Positions 51,101-62,000 of a stretch of 64,000 nt of DNA are shown piece after piece. Location: positions 62,001 to 126,000 of the forward strand of contig FWCC01000357.1 in assembly GCA_900169235.1 (NCBI GenBank). Direction: 5' to 3'. Below the pieces are notes generated by a model. It did no database searches. It was not told where the DNA came from and saw only the letters and a program-made list of their open reading frames with translations. Both the position numbers and the translations under genes were made by a program. Source of the DNA: Zarea fungicola. Taxonomy: Eukaryota; Ascomycota; Sordariomycetes; Hypocreales; Cordycipitaceae. How positions within the stretch are numbered: the first letter of the stretch is position 1; every line of letters begins with the position of its first letter.

Positions 51101-51879
51101 CGGGATCGGCAATGGCAGGAAGGGTTGGGCTGCGGAGAAGATCTTGGGCGGTTTCGTGAGCAACGTCGCGGAGGGTTTCGGCCTGGTGAGGAGCGAAGTG
51201 ATTGCCGTCTGGGTCGAGTCGCGGATGAGATTGGTCTTGCGCCGACGGACCGTGGTGATCTTGGAGGTCGATCGTGTCTGTCACGATGCAACGACGAGGG
51301 AGGTGTTAGCAGCGATGTCAAGATGTTTGCTGTGGTGCGAAGCCGTCAAACTCAATTGCGCCCGCTGTGCGGATGCTGTCTTGTGTTTCTGATCCTTTGT
51401 CCTTGCACACCTTTTTTTTTTTTTTTCCCTTGACACACCGCGAACTGGCAACCGTGCTAGACACGCGCTCGAGACAAAGCAAGAAGGCTCGGGTTGAGTG
51501 TGAAACAAGGCCAGGTACGGTGGTGACTGGAATGTAGTATCTGGTGTCGGATGGTCCACGCTAGCATGGAATCCGGGGGCGGATGAATGGAGGACAGCAA
51601 AACAGCAAAACACAATTGAGTATGCAGTCGAGATGGTTATGGGAAGGGGAAGAGATGGACGACGCGAAAACCAAAAAGAGTAGCAATTAAAAAAAAAAAA
51701 AAAGAGAAGCGCAGGCGGCAGGGAAGACCTTTCAAACGCTGGTACTGGAGAGACAGGGGACAAGGGGCCAAGGTTCCGGGGTGGGAGGGAGGAGGGCAAT
51801 TGAGGAGCTGTAGCGCTGGATGGGCAGGGATCGGGTAGCATTGAAACGTACCGGCTCTGATGATGGATGGCCTAGTCAT
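48199..51879 (-). CDS. SH3-domain cell-polarity protein, Bud14/Tea4/TeaC family
   Basis: Five exons on the minus strand, 51879-51852, 51277-50660, 50446-50087, 50034-49961 and 49908-48199, give 929 residues. The first exon encodes only MTRPSIIRA plus one base; a 574-nt intron with a CTAAC branch site follows, and no ATG lies in the 358 nt upstream. Residues about 290-345 form an SH3 domain (FVYALHTFVA, DDSNSYWWLVRVV, IGYLPAEHIE). A PP1-docking RVxF-type motif, KTVAF (385-389), lies just after it, fitting the family role of bringing type 1 phosphatase to growth tips with the kelch protein Tea1. The rest is disordered and Ser-rich, ending in a short conserved helix-rich block (FFDDNEHIRDLL, LDNLLGDWLARKQRLRG). 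The second intron is 213 nt, a multiple of three, and contains an in-frame TAG. Confidence 0.87.
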
Positions 51880-54553
51880 GGTGAAGAGAGCGACAGACAA
51901 GGTGGCCGAGGCGGCGGCGGCTTGTGGGAAGGGGAATTGTGACCAGCCTCCGTGTTGGTGTCGTTGCGGGTTGTTTGCCAGGTTTTGACGGGGATGGAAA
52001 TTAAGGTGATGAGGGTAGCAAACCAAAGGCGGGCCAGGGCAGCTCTAAAAAAAAAAAAAAATAGGACCCAGACGACCAAGAACCCCAGGGCAGAACCAGA
52101 CTTTGAGAGTGAGAGCGAGCGTTAGTTGGAGCCGGCGCCGCGCGTGTGAGAGCGGGGGCAAATGGTAGGCAGGGGGGGCAAGGAAGAGGAGGCTAGATTT
52201 ACTACCCCTGACAGAAATGTTTGGTGTGGGTGGCCTGTCATTTCCCAATGTATGGCAAGGATGGACTAACTAGTTAGTCGACTAAAGCAATGTACCTGGA
52301 TATGCCGTCAACACATGGCAGCTTGGACAGGAATATGGACAGGGAATGAGGCAGTGAGAGAATGAACGACTTTGATTATGTGGAATCTATAGTGATGCCG
52401 GCGATGACCGACGGGGATTGCCTATGCATGGTAATAGTGCAGATTACTACGGAGTAATGGCTACTAAATACTAGGTAGTAAGTAGTTGACCGATGTGTTA
52501 TATGTGGATGTGTCAGCCCACGCCGGCGAGATATCGAGCTTGCCGTGCATTGAAACCGATGACCATTTACATTGGTTAGTAGAGGACTAGAGGTACATAG
52601 GTACCCCATACAGACTACAGCGAGCCGCTGAGCTGAGCTATTTCCGTAACTTCTGGTACCAAACCGGGTACCTGTAAGCGGGAAAACGCCTGTAACCGGT
52701 CAAACCCCATTTTATGTACAAGAACTCAGCCCAAGAGGCTGGTTGGTGGTGGTGGTGGTGGCTGGGCATTCATTGGCCGTTACAATATACTGCACCATCT
52801 CCGTACATTTTTATTTTATTTTTAATTCTACGCCATGAATTCTGCTGCTTGGCCAAATCGTAGTTTGAAAACTGCACTCAATACGGAGTAGCACATGTCA
52901 ATAGATCCTCAAGCATCGGCTCCGTAGTAAAATTACTATGGCACATGGTAAGCTATTATATGCAAGGTACGGAGTCCGGTTTGCCAGTTGGCTCAGCCCG
53001 TCTCTAGATTCCGCCTTGTCCGGTCAGCCACCAACATCTCACTCAAAGCATCTCTACATGTTTCACGCCATTAATGCCAACCATTGGCTCATCACCAATA
53101 CAAGCAGATGGAAACAGCAGTCTTTCTTTCTACATATGTATGCATATTTTTATAAAATAAAATAAAAACTCCATCGGATATCAAGTTTTGCTACCAATGT
53201 TAAAGACCACAATTACTTCAATATAGCCCATGCTCCCATTCACAAAAGATCACCAAAGGCAGTCATGGCCGACCGACAGTGCGGGTCAGTGGTCAGCGAC
53301 TGATGCCAAACGAGAAACCGACAAGGGTCTACTCCCAGTATTCCTACGGAGTCCATCTTTGCGAATGTCACCGGTCATCTTGCCCTTGGGCTACTTCCAC
53401 TAGATGGTTACAAAAGAAGATGGAAAAGGCACGAATCCCTGCTCTCTACGGAACCCCAATATACTGGTACATCATTTTAAAACAGCATCTCAATTTATGG
53501 ATAACATCACAAATGCTCCGAAAATCGACGTCTGTGCATTTTCTTTTTATATTAATGAAACCGTTTCAATACCCATTTTTATACCCAGCAGCAAGCCTCA
53601 CATCACATAATGGCCATCTATACAAACCCAACTGAGCAAGTTTAAGCAATCCAAATCTGCCATCCAAGACATTCTGTCGCACGACACAGCCGTGTAACCA
53701 TGTGGCAAAACGAAATACGCCATCATACTTTTGAATCCTTTTTTCCAGACTGGGATTGCACGATGTTGAGCTGCTGTTACGTCTTTTCTACACACACGCA
53801 CGGGATTGAGGTCCAAGGGGCCCGCAGCCAGCCCTGCCCAATGCGCCCTGTCAAATCCCATGATCTACGCTTGCTTACGCCTCTCAGCAGCCTTGTCCAC
53901 CTTCCTTTATTTCTAAGAGGAATAGTAAACAAGTGTACAGATTACTCCCTACAGAATCCTTAATAAAAATCCATGCCTCGGCATACAGGCTATACATAGT
54001 ACATATATAAGCACCTTGTTCTTCGACTCCAAGCTTCCCTATTTCGTACCCATTCTGCTACGCCGTCCCCTCCAGCTAATGTTTCAGATTTACAAGTCAG
54101 TTGTTTAATTTATTAGTCTCTCAAAAGACGGAAAATAAATCACAAAGGTTTCTTGGCGGCATTATTAGCATAAACATATACATTTGGATTGGTAATTAAT
54201 GCGTCGCCGGGACTGCTAGTTGTCCTCTAACTTCGACTTTGTACTAGTAATTTTTTTTGCGTCTCGTATTTTCGTAAAACCATTCATTTCCATGTTGAAT
54301 TTTTTTTTCTTCTTTTCGTCCGCCCAAAAACTTTTTCCCAACCAGTAATAAAATATTTTATCCCGTTACAACAAGTCTGTGACCACTCAGTGACTCTCTA
54401 GATAGCAAAACCATATCGCCTCATGTTTGAGTCATATTTCTTTTGTCTTCTCTCTTCAAATGCAAAGCAAAGATACACCCGGCCATGCTGGCCAATGCTT
54501 GATACCGTAAACCATGCTAAAAGCAAATCAAAAATCAGAATCGTAAAGGACAT
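51880..54553. other. Intergenic region between the Bud14-like and glutamate dehydrogenase genes
   Basis: Left part is the Bud14-like 5' UTR and promoter, with long purine tracts and an A15 run near 52047. A (GGT)n tract lies at 52745-52760. TACGGAGTA occurs at 52448 and 52882, with near matches at 52968 and 53344. The right part is 3' UTR of the next gene. No open frame looks coding. Confidence 0.55.
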
Positions 54554-57500
54554 CTATGCCTGGCTAATGGAAGCACGGCGGAGCTGCTCGGTGCCGTCCA
54601 CACTGCCGTTGATAGCGGCCATGCGCTTCGACATAAAGTCAAAGAAGGCAAACTGGCTCGGCTCGGCACCAAACTCGTAGACAAAACGGCTGGCCAGGTA
54701 GCTACCAAAGATGCTGCGGAGGTAGCTCTCGGGAACACGCTTGACAATCGTATCCATGCCAATCTTGTCCAGCAGAAGCTTGGGGAGGGCATCCTTCAGG
54801 ATACCGTAGCGGATGCTCTCGTTGGTCCACAGATCCGACTTCTGGAGCTTCTCGTCCAGATCAGTAATGGCAATCGACAGCTTGTCAGACAGGATCGAGC
54901 GGGGCTCGCCAGTCTTCTCATGTTCGCGCCAGATGGCCTCAAACTCGAGAGCAGCATTGTCGCAAATCTTGGCCTGGACGGAGCGAACATAGTCCTTGTA
55001 GAATTGGGGAGCCTCGCCAGTCTTGGCGTCGACGCACATGTTCTCAACAAAGCCAGCATCATCAAACGAGAGCGAAGCCAGGACCTCGAGCGAAGACGAC
55101 GTAACACCGCCCTTGTTGGCAGAGGCATCCTTGTAGAGGATACAACCCGCAGCCTCCAGGCGGAGCTTAGCATCCTGGGTGATGAACAGGTTGGCACCCT
55201 CGACAATGTACGGAATGACAGACTTGCCGTCCTTGATCAGGCGGTTAACCGAGATAAGGTCGATGGACTCGGGGCGGCCACCACAGGGAACAAAGGCATC
55301 CGTCATGCCATTATCACGGAGGTGATAGGTGTTGCGGAACGAAGTACCGTTGGTAATGACCTCGCCGTTGGGGAGGGTAACGTTGTTGTCCTCGCACAGC
55401 ACACGGTATCCGTCCTTGGAAAGCTTGGACATGTCGTATTCGACAACCATGGCACGGTTCTTGGCAAGACGGACAAGCTCGTCCTTGTCGAGACCGTTGG
55501 GGTCGGCAAGGACACCAGAGCCGTCGACGATGGCGGTGTACTTCTCATTACCGAGAAGGATTTCGTTGCTGCCCAGATCGCCGTCGGGACCACCAGTCTG
55601 CATCTTGCGAACAGTAGAGGGGTCGAGGTTCAACTTGCGGTAGATACCCTTGACGTACTCGCGGACCGACAGAGTGGTCATGCCGTACTTGTCGTGGGGA
55701 ATACCACCAAGCTTGGGAGACTTGCCAGTGAAGAACGACTTCCACCAGGGTGCACCACGGGCACGGGCGTGCTCGGTGGCCCAGTCAACAAGGTTGGCAG
55801 TGTTCTCATCGGGACCCATGAAGAGGATCTCCTGCTTGCCGTACAGATCCACCACGGGATTCTTGATACCGGGTGTCTCGGCGGGCAGCAGGAGATCGAG
55901 GATGGAGTCAATGTACTTCTCAAAGGCCTCCTGGGCGCGGTCCTGCTGCTTGGGGTCGAGCAGAATCACACCCTTGGATCCGCCTTCGGGAATATCCTTG
56001 TTCTTGCGCTGCTGGGTGCTAGCCAGGCCGTAGTTCTCGTCAAAGAGGTTACGGACGTTGATACCGTAAGCCTCCTTGCTGCGGGACTTGACGATACGGA
56101 TACCGCCGCGAGAGATTTCACGGAAGCGAAGATGGAAACCACGAGACTCGGCACCAATGACGAGGAACATGCCGTAGAGACGGCGGGGGTACTCAGCCAT
56201 GGGGAGGAAGGAGGGGTCGAGACGGAAGCTGAGGGCGACCTTGGTGGGGGTGAAGTAGTTGGTCTTGAGGATGGCATTGTTGAAGACGCGGAAAGCGGTC
56301 ATGACCATCTCGTCGTGCTCGTTGGAGACAGTCTTGGAAATCTTGTCCTTGAGCTTCTCATCGGAGAGGACCTCAACCTTGGGGGTGGGAGCAAGGAAGT
56401 GGGGATCAAAGTCGGGGCCAACGCTCAAGTGGACACTGGCAAACGAGGCGTAGAGGGAGCGGACGAGCTCAGGGTATGACTGAATGATCTCGTAGATGTA
56501 GTCGGGGGTGAAGGTCTCGGTGCGGAGACGACGCTTGAGCTTGGAAAGGAGAGCGGCCTGAGCGCTGTCGTTGTGGTCGATGATTTCAGAGAGCGAGACG
56601 TACTCGGGGCCGAGACGGTTGAGGAAGTGCTGCACAAAGACCCAGGTGGCATGCGCGTAGACGGCCTCCTGCAGGCTCAGCTCGCCAGTGGCAAAGAGGT
56701 TGTGGAACTTGTTCTGGGGAAGGCAGTAAAGCAGGGAGATCTCCTTGGTGATCTGGTGGATGGACTCCTCCATGGGGGGGAAGTAGCCGCCCTCGGTGGA
56801 AGCGGGACGAAGGTAGATGGACATGACGGAGATGCCGTTGGAGAACTGCTCGACGTACTTGCGAGAAGACGTGACGCCATAGTAATGGTACAGATCAGAA
56901 AGGGAAGAGAACAGGCCTCGGGCAGTACGTGTGCGGAAGGCAACAACGAGACGCTTCTCAACAGAGTCTTCAATGTCAAAGATCTCAATGACGGGGCCAG
57001 TACGGGTGACGGCGAGCTCAATGATCTCTTGGTAGATCTGCTTGGTGTTCTCGGTGGCCTTTTGCCAGAAACCGTTGTCGGAGATGAGCTCAATGTTGGT
57101 CTCCTTGGGGTCGGTGTCCTCGACGCTCTGCTTGAAGTCGCACTTGTAGACGAAGTAGCAACGGAGGGTTGCCTTGGAATTGGGGCTGGCGCCCATGACG
57201 GCGGGGGAACGGAAAGTCTCAACACGGTACTTGGTGCTCTCGTGGTGATCGAGGTACTTGGCCTCAAGGCGGCTCTCGTAACGGGGGCCTTCGACGTTGG
57301 ACTGGCCAGGCTCACTGGTATCAATGTAGATGGCGTGGTCCTCGGCCTCCATGTCGAGGCGGATCTCCTCGCGCTTGTCCTCGCGGGCATTAGCCGCAAC
57401 CTTGGCGGCGTAGAGGGAGGTAATCTGGTTGGCAATAACTTCGGGCTTCTCAATGCGGAAGTAAACGTCATCAATGCCAAGCTGCTCGTAGAACCAGCGA

Positions 57501-57801
57501 GTCTGCTCGTCAACGAGGGCCTCGGGGATCCAGCCATTGCCGAGGATGATGCTGCGGACTGGAGAGGTGTGTTAGTTGTGCCACTTGAGTATGCTGCATT
57601 GTGTGGTTTTCATGACTTACCAGTCTTCATCTGCTCAATCTTGCCAGCAAACTCAGGGGCGACATAGCCGACGGTGGCTGAGCGAAGCTTGCGGTGGCCA
57701 TTGCTGGTGTGAGAGGATACGTGGGTGGGTTGAGGGGAGGGCAAGCGGCTTGAATCTTGCGAGGCCAGGTCGGCCAAGATCTTATTTCCTGATGTTGACA
57801 T
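54554..57801 (-). CDS. GDH2: NAD-specific glutamate dehydrogenase (115-kDa class)
   Basis: Two exons, 57801-57621 and 57558-54554, split by a 62-nt intron with a CTAAC branch site, give 1061 residues, the usual size of fungal Gdh2. The enzyme deaminates glutamate to 2-oxoglutarate and ammonia with NAD, the catabolic direction, used when amino acids are the carbon or nitrogen source. The catalytic half shows RGGIR (about 544-548), the PEGGSKG lysine motif (about 585-590), GPDEN (about 642-646) and the dinucleotide-binding TGGPDGDLGSNE (about 715-726). The N-terminal 500 residues are the long regulatory extension of this class. I chose the ATG at 57801 (context CCACC-ATG); an in-frame ATG at 57861 lies inside a probable 5' UTR intron. 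Confidence 0.95.
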
Positions 57802-57817
57802 GGTGGCGGGTTGTGTG

Positions 57818-58687
57818 CTAGGGCCAGAGGCGTTAGTTGTGTCAAGCTGAAGGCCAGGCATTGCTGTTGTGATGGAAGGAGAATTATATAGATGCAAGAG
57901 TATGAGAGCACAGGTGAGGAGAGGTGAGGAGAGGGTGAGAGGACGGAATGAGGAGAAGGAGGCAGATGAGTGAAGAGACTATGAGAGGTATCGTGAAGGG
58001 AACAGTGTATGGGAGGACGGGTCTTTTATACAAGACACGACAACGAGTCTCCAAACAAGCGGTCGCCAACACATCGTGTAAGTGAAGAGCAAGCAAACTG
58101 TTACTCAATAGTTTCGATGGCGACAGCCATGGGGGGTGTGAGATTAGGACAGGGTGATGGCAGGGGAATAATGGGGTGGCATGCTAGCATGGGCAGGTGT
58201 AGCACCCGTGACCAAGAGTGTCTGACGAGGGGGCGGCCATATTGGGGGAGTTTCTGGCTGTTGCGTACCATGCAGCAGCTTCCATGCAGGCGGAGCCGCT
58301 GAGTGGAGGAACTATGCAAGACGAGAGGGAATAGAAAAAGAGAGCAGTGGAACGGGAAAAAGAAGAGTAGTCGGGACGGTGTCAGGAATAATTGTAGCAA
58401 TGACCAAAGCGAAGCAAACGGTGAAGCCATCGTGAGGTGTGAGCGCAAGCGAATGTGGGCGTGGCCCTGACCGCTTAGTCTAGGCTTGCTCAGCACCAAA
58501 AGTTGCTGCTGGCCGGCTACAGCTGGGAGACCGGCAGCCGCTCTGCCGGTGCCAGCTGGCAGCAAGTGCTCGTTTTCGCTTGCACTCGGTAGGGAGGGGA
58601 GGGCTCATCTGACCAGATCGCTCCCAATTGAGTGTGTTTTGTGTATTTGATTCGAAGGGCTCCTAGAGCGTAAAGAAATCGGCTTAC
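57818..58687 (-). other. GDH2: Probable 870-nt 5' UTR intron of GDH2
   Basis: On the minus strand, donor GTAAGC follows CATCACAG at 58688, and a CTAAC branch site lies about 15 nt before the CCCTAG acceptor at 57818, leaving 16 nt to the ATG. The putative upstream exon (58688 to about 59000) and promoter are free of minus-strand ATGs to 59493, while the intron contains several, which supports splicing. A CCAAT next to an AATAAATA box lies near 59010-59025. Confidence 0.6.
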
Positions 58688-59040
58688 CTGTGATGTAGAA
58701 GAATATGCTCGCGAGTCGGAAAAGGGAAATGGTTTACAATAGAGCTTTGCTATTGCTGCACAAATGATGCGCTGTTAGTACGATTCTGTTTTGCTGTCTC
58801 GCTGCTGCAGTGGCGGGGCAGTTTCTTTTTGGCGGGGCAATGCAGAGTAAAATGGCTTGCAGCAAACTCGAGGACGCAGACTGCAAGGGGGTCGAATGCA
58901 GCGGGAATAAGAGTCGAAAAGTGAAAGGGGGCAATTGAGAATCGCAATTGAATGAGCAGGATGCAAGTGATGGAGGTGTAATGAGCTGTTTGCACGGATG
59001 GAAGGTGATGTATTTATTGGAGAAGACGAGGGAGGGAGTT

Positions 59041-62000
59041 GGAGATAGGACCTGGATCGAGCGCCACTGGGCAAGCTTTTATTCAGGGCACACGCAGCAA
59101 AAGGGTCGCTGACGGGTACCCCGTTGCGGCGGGCGGCGCGGGTTTGACGGATCAGTGCTGGTCACTGGCACACTGGTCACCAGGTCCTAGGCGGCTACAG
59201 CAGGAGGGCAAAATTCCCCAGTGCTGTGATCCGCCTGTGTGCCAGGCACAAGTCGGCACTGTGAGACAACCCTGCCCCGGAAACAGAACCGAGCGGGCTA
59301 CCTTGGAACCAGTAGGCGACAGCGCCGGCCCCTCCGTAACAAATTTTGCGCTGGGTGCGTGGCTGCGTGACCTGTACCAAGAATGGAAATAATGGAAACG
59401 GAAGGCCGCCCGCCAGTGACGCTCGTCGCTCAGGTACCTCAGCACAGCCCGTTCCTGGAATAGACAAGACTGAGACGAGGACACAATGACTCCCCATTGA
59501 CTCCGTACTCGGCGTGGCAAAGGGAATGTGTAAAGGGTCGCGTGCTCGTGTTTTTTGGAACACGAGAGAATAGCCGCAGGACAAATTACGAAGAAAGAAG
59601 AGTTGCTTACCAACTGAAAACTGTTTGCTCCAAAACAAGGTGAGAAGGTCTTGGGGAGAGAGGGACGTGTAGTATGTTGTTACTGCAGGTACTAGAGGGT
59701 CCCTGTAAAGAAAGAGAGAGCAGCTGGGAACAGCACTGGCACTCAGAATAATGGTTTGGGGGGAAAAGAAATGTTTGAATTAACAAATTAATAGTATTCA
59801 ACTGCAAAACAAACTAGGCGAGGCTACCTTTAAGTATACTATTTACTGCAAAACCACACCCGATCATACACCCCAGAGCATGATAAGAATTTTTCTTTGC
59901 ATCGTATGCCTTGATGCAGCTCCAGCACGGGTGAAAGCCACATTGCCCCAGACTGGCAACTTAGCGCATTAGTACGTGCCCGGTACGTAGCGGTACACGC
60001 CAACTGGACAGCTGCAAGACGCCCGAAAAAGGGCCCCAGAGGACCGCTCCAACAGTGGAACCGTGGGCCGCAAAGGGGGCAACGGATGGGGAAGCATTGG
60101 TCGGCAGCCCAGGCTTGTCAACTCTTGTGCAGGCCTCGTGGTGCCTTGGTTCTCCGCCAAAAACAATGCTAGAATCCTCCAGGCCTGAAATAGCCACTAT
60201 GTGGAGGTGGGGCATGCACTGCAAAGAAATTTTCAATATCGGGCTGTAGCACGCCAGAGAAGAGTCAATTGTCGGCAGAAATTGGCAATTCGAGTTTCAC
60301 AAAAAAGCGACGACCGAGGGCAATCGCCATGTCACAAATTTTCTCATCATTTACGACGTCGATTCGCATGGCAGCAGAATCCCTTATTTCTGTGATTTAA
60401 GTGGGTACTTCTTGATCCCCAAATCCACACCTGCACCAGACTTTTACAGTGGGCGATCGTGACGCCGCAATGTTGGAAAAAGTGAGGGATGAATTTTTTC
60501 TCTACAAAAGCTGACGGAAAATAAAATAAAAGTACCTTTTTAGTACACCATTACCCAACCCAAGACCACCCTCAAACAAAGCACTAGGCCGCAAGAAGCA
60601 GTCGTGTTGGGCCCAGATGCCAGTTGCTAGGGACTTTGGGTTTTCCGGGGCTGCGCTGAACGGTCAGGAACTGCCAGGTGAGGCAGCTGATTTATTTTTG
60701 GGTGGGCTGCGGGTTGACCACAGTGGATAGAACGCTGGAGTTTGAGGAGCCAGCCTGCATTTGGGGCCATTGTGGTGTGGTGCTTGGGGCACCCAGCGCC
60801 TGTCTCCAGTTGGGCCAAAGTGCAGCTTCCAGGCGCTACGTGGAAGGAACGAAAACGGTACGTACCTCCCAGCCAGCTAATGCAGTCCGTTAGGCAGGTA
60901 CGTACCGACTGCCAATCACAGCATCTGGCGATGCCCATCATGCAAGCCCTTCCTCTGTCGGCTATTCTAGGCTCTGTCTTTTGCTTGTCCGTCTCAAACG
61001 GCGTCGCAATCCATGATGCACCACCGTCCCATCCTAACAAGTCACAATCCTACGCCATTGTATCCCGCTTCAATGCATTTTCGAGCCATTATGCCAACAA
61101 AAGCATCATTGATGCCATTTCCATTGTCATTGTGTGGGGATGACAACTCCGTTTGATGCCCTCTAATCCATCCACTCTGACGCCCTCTCTCTCTCAATAG
61201 TAAGCACCTACCTATAGTCTAAATACGCCCACGAACAACTAACGGCTTGAGCTTCTCCGAGAACTTCCAAGAGAAATCACCTACCGTATCCGCTTCCGCG
61301 GGAGCCGGCAGGTCACAGTAAGCCTTCGCTTGGCCCAGGATATTGAACTTCTACGACCCCAACAAAAGAAAGACTTGCCGCTCTCTACCCACGGTGGTTC
61401 CGGTCCACTAATATCACAGACCAGTCGACTTGCCCATACAGGTAATTGGCTTCACTGTGGCGTCGACAAGCCACAGACAGACAAAGCTTGTAAATGGTGA
61501 TGCCACGGTGACGCATAATCCACTACTAAAACATGATATTCATGCGTCAGTTGTGTCAAGAATGTAGCGGAGAAATAATCCGATGCTCTTTTTCCAACCT
61601 GTTGCAGGGCCTTGTTCCAAGACTGAGTGAGGTCTGACTTGGTGGTGCTCATGAACCGACAGCCTGGATAACCAGCCGAGTATTTTAGCTCGCCCCGCGC
61701 TGAGTAGTTGAAAATTTTCGATCAACTCGATCACCTCATTCGTATGTAAGCAAGTCACTCCAAAAATTATAACCAATTCTCCGGCAGTACCCCGACCAGA
61801 AATCCACCCATATGAGGCCCATGGAGTGGAACATTCACATCGTCGCTCGCAGTACCATAACATTCGTACAATTTGTTTCGCACGACGTTTCTCGGTACTC
61901 GCACAAAGGCAACGGCCCGTCGTGCAGGACCCCTGGAGAGTCTTTTGCGCCCAACAGCGTTTCAAAATAGCCTGGTGGCGTCTTGGACAGCACAGCCTGT

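Noticed and set aside
54920..57667. Long open frames antisense to GDH2 (519 and 364 codons)
   Set aside because: They are shadows of strong codon bias in a long conserved gene; the sense strand has full motif support. A claimed sense-antisense pair involving a GDH gene in Achlya was later attributed to this kind of artefact.
57859..57861. ATG at 57861 as the GDH2 start
   Set aside because: It lies inside the probable 5' UTR intron; the ATG at 57801 has better context and follows the acceptor.
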